Position numbers and translations under genes: made by a program
The notes under the pieces: model-generated
Told to the model about the DNA's origin: nothing
What the model saw: only the letters and a program-made list of their open reading frames with translations
Databases searched by the model: none
Shown here: positions 56,201-64,000 of the stretch, piece after piece
Position numbering within the stretch: position 1 is the stretch's first letter
Layout of the letters: each line of letters begins with the position of its first letter
Source of the DNA: Oscillochloris sp.
GTDB taxonomy: Bacteria > Chloroflexota > Chloroflexia > Chloroflexales > Chloroflexaceae
Reading direction: 5' to 3'
Length of the DNA stretch: 64,000 bases
NCBI GenBank assembly: GCA_012032775.1
Contig: JAAUQO010000001.1
Location: forward strand, 1-64,000

Positions 56201-57702
56201 GTGACCCGATCTACGCACTCGGCCTGACCTTCGTGCGCTACGAGCAGACCGGCGGTGCCTCGTGTAGTCGGGTGGGGAACGACATCCGTTGTTCCGGTGG
56301 CGTGCTGAGTAACCTCGCTCCCGGCGCAACCTACACCCTGCGCTTCACCGTGCAGGCAACGGCGACCACCATAAGCCCGCTGGTGAACACGGCAACGGCG
56401 ACCACCAGCAGCAGCGGTGACAACCCGGCGGATAACAGGAGCAGCACCAGCACGATCGTGCAGTTCCCCAACCCCGGCGTGGGTGTTTCGCTCACCCCGG
56501 CGCCCTTCCCGGTCGGCACTTCAGGCACGCTGACGGTGCCGTATCGCAACACCGGCACGGGTGAAAGCCGCAGCACCGTGCTGACGATCGCGCTTTCCAG
56601 CGGCACGTACACATTGGGCAGCCTGCCGGGTGGCTGTAGCTCCAATCCGACCACACGCACGATCACCTGTGACCTGGGAACGCTGAATTCGGGGGCCAGC
56701 GACCAGATCGTTGTGCCATTCACCATTCCGGCGGATTTCCCGGCGGATCAGATTGTGGCGACGGCGACGATCACCTCCAGTACGCCGGAGCGGGTGAGTG
56801 ATCGGGCCGACAACTCGGCAACTACAACTGTGAGCGTCGTGCGCCCGAATGTGTATGTGGAGGCGACCGGGCCGAGCAGCATTGTCGGCCAGGGCAGCGT
56901 GTTCCCCTACGTCGTAGACTATGGCAACGTCTACCGGCGCAATCCGAGCCTGACCCGTGCCGCCGAGAATGTCGTCCTGACGGCAACCTTGCCCAACGAT
57001 GTGAGCTACCTCGATGCCGACGTGCCGCCGAGCAGCATCAACGGGCAGGTGCTTACCTGGGATCTGAACACGCTCGCCCCACGCGCCAGCGGGCGGATCA
57101 CGATCCTGGTGCAGACCGACGTACCGGCCGGCGCCGTGCTCACCTTCGAGACGGAGATTACGACCACCACACCCGGCGACGACCCGAGCGACAACCGCGA
57201 TACCGTGATCACGGATGTGGTGCAACCGCCGGCTATTCCCGAAGCCGGAGGCGCTCTGCGCCTGGCGATTCACTCCGAGTTCGACCCCAACAGCCAGGAC
57301 GGCAACCCGACCAACGGGGTCTACATCTCGGACGGCGGCACGATCGCCTGGCCCGCCGGCGAGGTGCTGGATTTTACGCCACGCCTGAATGATCTCGATC
57401 TTGGCTCGGCCCCGTGGCCCTACGAGTATCGCGCCCGCGTCACCGGCTGGAGTCTGGTCGGCTTCCAGGTGAACGGGACGGACTATCCGGCCACGGCGAC
57501 CGACAGCCGCGGCCGCGCCGGTTGCCGGCCGGGCGACACCCTCGCCGATCCGCAGTCTATCCTTGCCGGTTGTCGCTACCGCTACCTGGGCGGCGAGAAC
57601 CTGAACGCGATCGCGAGTCCACAACCGATCCGCGAGGAGCAGATCGCGCGCCAGGCCCACGCCTACTGGACACCAACCCCCGGCGCCGCCGATGCGCGAT
57701 GA
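53260..57702 (+). CDS. Large surface protein with SdrD B-like and DUF11 repeats
   Basis: [57 protein letters not shown], repeated [18 protein letters not shown] / TNTATI blocks; signal peptide; RBS AGGAG. Confidence 0.92.
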   Translation: [1480 protein letters not shown]

Positions 57703-57931
57703 CGTGTACATGTACACCCTCGATCCAATGGAGTCGGTGCAGGTAACAGTCCAGGTTGAGGTTGAAATCCACTTGGTGAACGCCTATCCCGGCGACATCA
57801 ACGGTATTCCCTTGCCCGAAATCCCGATCGCCCCGCTGCCCGACCCGGAGCGCCAGACGATCGAGCGTACCTTCGACATCACCCTGCTCGTGCCGCGCAG
57901 CGTCGTCGGCCCCGGCAGTGTCGAGCGGTAG
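57692..57931 (+). CDS. Small ORF overlapping the surface protein stop; possibly its C-terminus after a frameshift
   Basis: MRDDVYMYTLDPMESVQVTVQVEVEIHLVN...; 2-bp loss in GCGCGC would fuse ...PGAADAR-DDVYMYTLD. Confidence 0.5.
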   Translation: MRDDVYMYTLDPMESVQVTVQVEVEIHLVNAYPGDINGIPLPEIPIAPLPDPERQTIERTFDITLLVPRSVVGPGSVER

Positions 57932-58025
57932 GGATGAAGGATGAACCGGTGAAGGAAGAAGGGTGAAGGAAGAAGCGCCAACCGTTGCTTATTCTGCATC
58001 CCTTATCCCTCATCCCTCATCCTTC
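57931..58025. repeat. Two opposed heptamer blocks forming a potential hairpin
   Basis: gggatga aggatga accggtg aaggaag aagggtg aaggaag ... attctgc atccctt atccctc atccctc atccttc. Confidence 0.85.
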
Positions 58026-58045
58026 CACCAGCCACGGAATGAACG

Positions 58046-58555
58046 ATGCCGCAGTACAACAAGGAGATGCGTGAAGTGGCATACATCGCAGTGCAATGGG
58101 AGAAGCTATGGACCAGGTTACGGCCGCGCCGGGTGCTGGCGATGGTGCCAGTCCGTCGCAATCGTCGTGAACATGGGCAAGCCCTGGTGGAATTTTTGAT
58201 CGTCTTGCCGGTCTTGCTATTGCTCATCCTGGGCCTTGTAGCGATTGGCCAGTTGTTGTTGGCGAACTACACCGTGAACCAGGCCGCGCGCGCCGCCGCA
58301 CACCAGGCGGCAATCGCCGGAGGCGCGCCGGACGCGGCGTATCTGGCCGCAGAGAATGTGCTGAACGCCGGCGTTGGAACGAGCTACCGCGAGGCAACCA
58401 TCTCGGTGGCCTGCGAACGAACGCCATGCCGGCGCTACGATGCGATCACGGTGCAGGTTGCGTATGCCGGCGCATTCTGGACTCCTTTGCCCGGTTTTGA
58501 GCGTTTCAGCGTGAATGCCAGCGCCACACGGGCAGCAGAAAGAGATCAGCAATGA
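58046..58555 (+). CDS. TadE-like pilus assembly protein
   Basis: REHGQALVEFLIVLPVLLLLILGLVAIGQLLLANYTVNQAARAAA. Confidence 0.85.
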   Translation: MPQYNKEMREVAYIAVQWEKLWTRLRPRRVLAMVPVRRNRREHGQALVEFLIVLPVLLLLILGLVAIGQLLLANYTVNQAARAAAHQAAIAGGAPDAAYLAAENVLNAGVGTSYREATISVACERTPCRRYDAITVQVAYAGAFWTPLPGFERFSVNASATRAAERDQQ

Positions 58556-59103
58556 ACCGGTTCCTGAACCGCTATTTACGCACACAAAGCCGTGGACAGT
58601 CCGCCGTGCTGGTGGCGCTCATTCTACCGTTTCTGATGGGCTTCACGCTGCTGGTGGTCGAAGTAGCCGAGCGCTGGTTGGAAGTGGCGATGGTCGAGGA
58701 TGCGTTGCAACAGGCGACCCGCTCCACGGTGCAACATTTCAACTACGCGGCCCTGGCGCAAGGCGATGATCGCCTGGCGTCACATACGGAATGCCGCGCC
58801 GTTACGGCTCGACAAGCCAGTGATTGCAAGGCGATACTCAACATTGCTCACACAATTCTGGTAACCAATCTGACCGGTGTACGCGGCATGAACGAAAGCC
58901 ATGCGGCATTGGCCGACCGGGTACGCTGGACGGTGTTGCCGAACGGCGGCACCTGTAGCTTCAGCAGCAACGCGATTGTGCCGGTGACGGAAACGACACC
59001 GCTGATTTGTGCCGAGGTGCGCCCACAGATGCGCGGGATCGTCGGCTGGGGTGTGTATACGCCGCTGATTGTCGCTGCCGACACACTTGATCCGTTGCCC
59101 TGA
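58552..59103 (+). CDS. TadE/TadG-like pilus protein
   Basis: RGQSAVLVALILPFLMGFTLLVVEVAERWLEVAMVEDALQQATR; overlaps upstream gene by ATGA. Confidence 0.75.
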   Translation: MNRFLNRYLRTQSRGQSAVLVALILPFLMGFTLLVVEVAERWLEVAMVEDALQQATRSTVQHFNYAALAQGDDRLASHTECRAVTARQASDCKAILNIAHTILVTNLTGVRGMNESHAALADRVRWTVLPNGGTCSFSSNAIVPVTETTPLICAEVRPQMRGIVGWGVYTPLIVAADTLDPLP

Positions 59104-59271
59104 ACAGCGACGGAATACGGCGCAACCCGTATCTTCAGGCGCGCTCATCCGGTATCTCATCCAAAGACAACAGGGCGATTGAGCGGTTGACATGCGATAA
59201 GCCATTGCCTACAGCCAATCGCCCAGTCGCTTGATCACGTTATCGCCCGATCACAACAGGAGAACCTGCTC

Positions 59272-60150
59272 ATGGCCACACTTCCCACCAGTTCTTCCAC
59301 TCCGTTGAGCCAGGCGTTCGCCCGCAAGAAGTCCAATCCGCTCCCGGCGATCATCCTGGCGGTTGGACTACTGAGCGCCATCGGTTTCGCTGTCCTTGGC
59401 TACCTGGAAAGCCGGCGCACTGAAGCCGTTGTGATTTTGGCCCATGACATTCCCTACGGCGCCCAGATTAGCGCCGACGACCTGGGTGTAATCGAGCTGC
59501 CGCTTCACCGACCCACTCAACTGCAAGGCATCGCCGATCCACAAACCATTGTCGGACAGTATGCGGCCCGTAATCTTGGCACAAACGATGTCGTTCAGCC
59601 GGCAATGTTGATGCCGCAACCGCCTACACAGCCGGTTTACCCCAATGGCGAGGCGCTGGCGCCCAACATGGTGCCGGTGCCGTTCTCAACGGCGACAATC
59701 GGCCCGATCAATTTCCGCGACCGGGTGAATATTGGCTTCAACGACCCAACCGGCGATCCGACGCTTTGTGATGCCGCCCTGAGCGCTGCCGGCGGAAACG
59801 AGCCGACCATGATCGCAGCCCAGAATTCGCCCCTCCAACCACGACCGTACGCCTGTCGCCTGCTTAGTTCTGTGCGCGTGCTGTATGTAGATGATGGCGC
59901 CGGAATCGCCTATCTCGAACTCAGTCCGTACCAGTCACACACAATCTGGGCCTTGCAATCGGCAGGATTGCAACTGTGGGGCGAGCGTTACGGCGTCGGC
60001 TCAGATGATTTAGGCGCCCTGCATCGCCTTGATATCGGCCAGGTGAATTACGAACAACTTACCGCACCGGTGACGACGCCGGAGTTCCCCAGCGACACGC
60101 CAAGCCTACCTGGCGCCGGTAACCCGATTCCCGGCAGTGTACAGCCGTAG
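59272..60150 (+). CDS. cpaB: SAF-domain Flp pilus assembly protein CpaB-like
   Basis: TM then RRTEAVVILAHDIPYGAQISADDLGVIELPLHRPT. Confidence 0.8.
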   Translation: MATLPTSSSTPLSQAFARKKSNPLPAIILAVGLLSAIGFAVLGYLESRRTEAVVILAHDIPYGAQISADDLGVIELPLHRPTQLQGIADPQTIVGQYAARNLGTNDVVQPAMLMPQPPTQPVYPNGEALAPNMVPVPFSTATIGPINFRDRVNIGFNDPTGDPTLCDAALSAAGGNEPTMIAAQNSPLQPRPYACRLLSSVRVLYVDDGAGIAYLELSPYQSHTIWALQSAGLQLWGERYGVGSDDLGALHRLDIGQVNYEQLTAPVTTPEFPSDTPSLPGAGNPIPGSVQP

Positions 60151-60202
60151 GGCAGTGATACAAGATCCAGCCGGGCAACCGGGCAGGGAAGAGGTTTTTC
60201 CG

Positions 60203-61411
60203 ATGTTTGATGATGATTACAGCCACGCACAACCGATCGATGTGGCGGCGGTTTGTGAAGAATTACGCATGCTGGTAAACAGCGGGCGTATGCGTAGTAT
60301 GTGGCAACTGCCGCCCGCAGAAGCATTTGGTCTTGTCGGCATCGATACGCACTTTCAGTCCTCCTATGGCGCCGAGCTTGATTGGTACGGGCCGCTGGAG
60401 ATCTGGCGCGGCCCCGAACACGAGGTGAGCGATATTCTGTTCAACGGCCCGCCGAATGATCCGTTTTTTGTGGTTCAGCGCGGCGCAATGGTTGATAGCG
60501 GTGTAACCGTCCATCCCGAGTGGATCGTCTGGATCCAACATCAGTTGCTGTTGCGGAGCCGCAAGATCGACCCCTGGGATCAGGACTGGCCTGCGCCGAT
60601 GATGCAAGGCGTAGCGGATCGGATGCGCTACGCAATCACGCAATCGCAGGTTTCGCGCGACGGCGGAAGCCTGGCGATCCGGCTTCTACCCGAGCGTTGG
60701 CGTACCCTCGACGACCTGGTTCATGCCGATACTATCAGCCGCGAAGCGAGCGACCTGTTGCTGGCTGCATTGAAGGCGGGCGCTTCGGTGTTGATATCCG
60801 GCGCCACCGGCAGCGGCAAAACAACCCTGACCGCAGGGCTGACGGATGCGATCGGACGCAGTATGCGGCTGGTGTTTATCGAGGATGGCGGTGAACTGCC
60901 GCGCAGCTACAACAGTCTGCACATGGATGTGCCCAGCGACGAGTATGCGTTCTCGCGCTGTGTCAAGTTCTCGCTGCGCCAGAAGCCGAACTTTATCATC
61001 GTCGGCGAGGTACGCGGCGGCGAGGCCATGGCGATGTTACAGGCAGCCGCAACCGGTCATCCCGGCATCGGCACTATTCACGCCGGCAGCGTGCAAGGTG
61101 CATTACGCAACCTCGAACGCATGGCGATGTTGGGATTGGCGGCTGAAGCCGGCGGCGGTGGGCAAGCCGCAGCACAAATCGTGCGCGGGCTGATCACTTC
61201 CGATGTGGTGAATCTGCTGGTGGTGCAGATCGGGCGCACGGAAAACGGCCGGCGCAGTGTGCTGGCGATCGAGGAAGTGCTGCGCCAGGGCGCGCAAGGC
61301 CAGAGCGGTGATCATTTCCCGACAAATGTATTGTTCCAACACGACCGCCGGCACGAACGACTGGTGCGGGTTGGGCATGTGAACGGCGCCTGGGGATTGG
61401 GCCGGCTTTAG
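60203..61411 (+). CDS. cpaF: Tad secretion ATPase (CpaF/TadA-like) 1
   Basis: LISGATGSGKTTLTAGLTDAI, NFIIVGEVRGGEAMAMLQAAATGHPGIGTIHAGS. Confidence 0.9.
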   Translation: MFDDDYSHAQPIDVAAVCEELRMLVNSGRMRSMWQLPPAEAFGLVGIDTHFQSSYGAELDWYGPLEIWRGPEHEVSDILFNGPPNDPFFVVQRGAMVDSGVTVHPEWIVWIQHQLLLRSRKIDPWDQDWPAPMMQGVADRMRYAITQSQVSRDGGSLAIRLLPERWRTLDDLVHADTISREASDLLLAALKAGASVLISGATGSGKTTLTAGLTDAIGRSMRLVFIEDGGELPRSYNSLHMDVPSDEYAFSRCVKFSLRQKPNFIIVGEVRGGEAMAMLQAAATGHPGIGTIHAGSVQGALRNLERMAMLGLAAEAGGGGQAAAQIVRGLITSDVVNLLVVQIGRTENGRRSVLAIEEVLRQGAQGQSGDHFPTNVLFQHDRRHERLVRVGHVNGAWGLGRL

Positions 61412-61433
61412 CACTATGGAAGGAGTTATTTGC

Positions 61434-62699
61434 ATGGAGTTGGTGCTTTTCAGCGCATTAGACGGCTTGCCGATGGCAGTAGAGGGATTCCGCGATCTGG
61501 ATGTGATCGTACCTTCGCGGCTCGATCAGGCGCTCCGCTTGCTGAGCGGGCCACGCGTACCCGATGCGATCTATCTGGATGATACGCGCGGCGTCGCATT
61601 ACCCGATCTCTGGCGAGCGGTCAGCACAGCACAAGAAGCGGGCGCACGGGTGTTACTCAATATGAGCGGATCGGCGCGTAACATCCTCGACGATGCACGC
61701 AGTGCCGGGGTCGCAGTTCTGACCGAGCGCGATCCGACGGCAGTTGCCGCGTGGATCGGCCTGCAACTTGGACTCCACCGCGGCGCCACAACGCGCAACA
61801 CGCCGATTATCGCGATCGGCGCGGCGAAAGGCGGAATCGGCAAGACATTCGCAACATGTGTGCTGGCTGAAGGCCTGCGCCGGCGCGGGCTGAATGTGCT
61901 TGTTTGGGATAGCGATATCTCGAATCCCGGTCTTGTGCCTGCCTTTCGCGTGCCGTCATCGGCGCCGTCGTACCTGCATCTCATTCAGCGCGGCCCCTCG
62001 CATTGGAATCCAACCGGGATCCAGCCGTTTATCTACGCTCCCGAGCATACTCGTAGCGCGAACAACTGGGGCGCGATCAACTTTCTGATCGGCTCGCATA
62101 CCGTGGCCCGCGCCGAAAACGACGTGCGCCTGCCGGATTGGCAAAGCTTCTACCAGGGCGTCACCACGCTCGATACCTACGATCTGGTGCTGATCGATAC
62201 ACCGCCCGATTATTTGCGCCGCCCGTATGCAACCCATGTGCTTCAAGCAGGCGGGACGGTTATTCTGCCGACGCCGCCCGGCGCGCGCGAGCGGATGGGT
62301 GTGGGCCACATGTTGGATCACTTTCGCGAACATGCCCCCGAACGCCTGGAACATTGCGCGCTGTTGTTTATGGAGCCGGAGCGCGGCGTAACCGTGACGG
62401 TCAATGATGTTGCCGGACTTTTTGGACGCCGCTACCCGCAGGTATCGGCCCTGGGCGTACTGCCGCGCGCCCCGAAACTGGCCAGCCTCGCCGATGAGCA
62501 CGACGGCTATATCTCGATGATCGATATCGGCCCCCATAGCGCCTTTACCCAGGCCGTGCATCGCATCACCGACGCGCTCTGTACACGGGTCGGGATTACG
62601 CCACGCCTACCGATCCCGCGTTCAGGGCCGATCGCCCGCGCCCTGGCTCATATGCGCGGCGAGCGGGCCTATACGCTCACGACGGCCTCGATGGCCTAA
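61434..62699 (+). CDS. cpaE: CpaE/TadZ-like MinD-type ATPase
   Basis: IIAIGAAKGGIGKTFATCVLAEGLRRRGLNVLVWDSDISNPG; DLVLIDTPPDYL. Confidence 0.8.
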   Translation: MELVLFSALDGLPMAVEGFRDLDVIVPSRLDQALRLLSGPRVPDAIYLDDTRGVALPDLWRAVSTAQEAGARVLLNMSGSARNILDDARSAGVAVLTERDPTAVAAWIGLQLGLHRGATTRNTPIIAIGAAKGGIGKTFATCVLAEGLRRRGLNVLVWDSDISNPGLVPAFRVPSSAPSYLHLIQRGPSHWNPTGIQPFIYAPEHTRSANNWGAINFLIGSHTVARAENDVRLPDWQSFYQGVTTLDTYDLVLIDTPPDYLRRPYATHVLQAGGTVILPTPPGARERMGVGHMLDHFREHAPERLEHCALLFMEPERGVTVTVNDVAGLFGRRYPQVSALGVLPRAPKLASLADEHDGYISMIDIGPHSAFTQAVHRITDALCTRVGITPRLPIPRSGPIARALAHMRGERAYTLTTASMA

Positions 62700-62715
62700 T
62701 GTTGCCGGAGCAATA

Positions 62716-64000
62716 ATGACAACCTCACACCGACCACTTACGGTAGTCGAAGACGGCGGCCTGGCGGCGCTCACCTCGACAATTCGCCGGCGGCGCCCGG
62801 AACGCGATCCGGCAACTGATCCCGAAACCCTTCAGGCAGTGCGGGATCTCTTGCTGAGCCAGCTTGATGCCGAACTACTTGATCCGGTGGCGCCGGCGAA
62901 CGCGCGTGATCCCGAAGTGCTGCGGGTATTGCGCGCCGAGATCGGTGTTCAAACCGAGCGCAGCGCCGGCCCGTTGCGCGATCTGCCGACTGATGAACAA
63001 ACATTGCTGCGCCTGTTTCAGGAAACCCTCGGTTGGGGGCCGGCCCAGGCATACCTCGATGATGAGCGGGTGCAAGAGGTGAAGATCATCGGGAACTTGA
63101 TTATGGTGCAGGAAGATGGAGCGGATTTTATGTTGGCCGGCGAACGTTTCAGCGACGGCCGGCAGGCCCTTGATCGGGCACTCTTGCTGGCGTCGCGGCT
63201 GAATGTGGCCCTTGATCGCAGCCGGCCCCAGGAAACATTGCCCCTTGCCCACGGTACCCGCGTGCATGTCAGCATTCCACCCTGTACGCCCGAACATACG
63301 GCCCTGATCTGCATCCGGCGCGGTCGCCGTCAAGCCTGGACGCTCGACGACATCGAGCGGCGCGGCGCATGCAACACCGCCGTCGCAGATCTGTTGCGGT
63401 TACTGGTGCGCGCCGGCTGTTCATTTCTGATCGCCGGAGAAACTGGCTGCGGCAAGACCGCCCTGCTCGAAGCACTGGTCAATACCTGGCCTGGTGAGCC
63501 ACATGTGATCACGATTGAGGACAACACCCAGGAGATCAATGTGCGCCACGCCGCCTGGACTCGCGAACTTGTGCAGACGGCAGTTGAGCCGGGGGCCTTT
63601 GGCCGGGCGGCCAAAGAAGTGCTGCGCCAGACGCCATCGGTGGTTGCGCCGGGTGAGACTCGGGCATCCGAGGCGGGCGCAATCCTGGCGGTCGCAGTCA
63701 GCGGCCATGCCGTCGTCACCACGATCCACGCCCGCACCGCCGCCCGAGCCGTACAACGCTTTGCCGATTGCGCCGCCATGCCCGGCGCTTACCTTTATGA
63801 AGGCCGGCGCGACAACGCGATCGAGGATGCCTGCGACAACTTTCATGTGGTGCTGCACCTGGAGAAAGTGGGCGGCAGACGCTATATCAACGAGATCTTG
63901 TTGCTGGACGGTTCCGAAGAAGTCGGCGGAAGAATTCGCCCACGCACGGTGCGCCTGGCTTGGGTTGAGCCGAGCGCCGACGCTGCACCAATCTGGCATA
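62716..64000 (+). CDS. Second, divergent CpaF-like secretion ATPase (runs off window)
   Basis: My translation of + strand: SFLIAGETGCGKTALLEALVN...VITIEDNTQEINVRH...VVAPGETRASEAGAILAVAVSGHAVVTTIHARTAARA. Confidence 0.85.
   Translation, partial: MTTSHRPLTVVEDGGLAALTSTIRRRRPERDPATDPETLQAVRDLLLSQLDAELLDPVAPANARDPEVLRVLRAEIGVQTERSAGPLRDLPTDEQTLLRLFQETLGWGPAQAYLDDERVQEVKIIGNLIMVQEDGADFMLAGERFSDGRQALDRALLLASRLNVALDRSRPQETLPLAHGTRVHVSIPPCTPEHTALICIRRGRRQAWTLDDIERRGACNTAVADLLRLLVRAGCSFLIAGETGCGKTALLEALVNTWPGEPHVITIEDNTQEINVRHAAWTRELVQTAVEPGAFGRAAKEVLRQTPSVVAPGETRASEAGAILAVAVSGHAVVTTIHARTAARAVQRFADCAAMPGAYLYEGRRDNAIEDACDNFHVVLHLEKVGGRRYINEILLLDGSEEVGGRIRPRTVRLAWVEPSADAAPIWH

Overview
This 64 kb window looks like bacterial chromosome, probably Chloroflexota (inferred from gene content and protein style, not tested). 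It is mostly housekeeping and metabolic genes: rpoB/rpoC, ssb, ilvE, clpP, dppDF, homoserine dehydrogenase, a Zn/Mn-type ABC transporter, P450, GH13, haloperoxidase, and a Tad/Cpa pilus locus that runs off the right edge. The strongest unusual signals are: (1) a very tight 11-gene tRNA array on the minus strand (10550-11486, 1-8 nt gaps). Most members have non-canonical T-loops, and all three Ser members have an 8-bp acceptor / 4-bp T-stem fold and a 5-bp D-stem with a 4-nt D-loop, resembling selC or allo-tRNA. The 8th acceptor pair covaries among them. (2) A free-standing LAGLIDADG endonuclease ORF between rpoB and rpoC, whose last codons supply the likely rpoC ribosome-binding site. (3) Dispersed intergenic heptanucleotide tandem repeats of several families. 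(4) A Tad locus with two divergent secretion ATPases and a large DUF11/SdrD-like surface protein. At least nine genes, including rpoC twice, are interrupted by apparent small indels, mostly single-base deletions in short homopolymers. This points to consensus errors in the assembly and limits confidence in single-base anomalies. All calls come from reading sequence and translations only; no database search was run.
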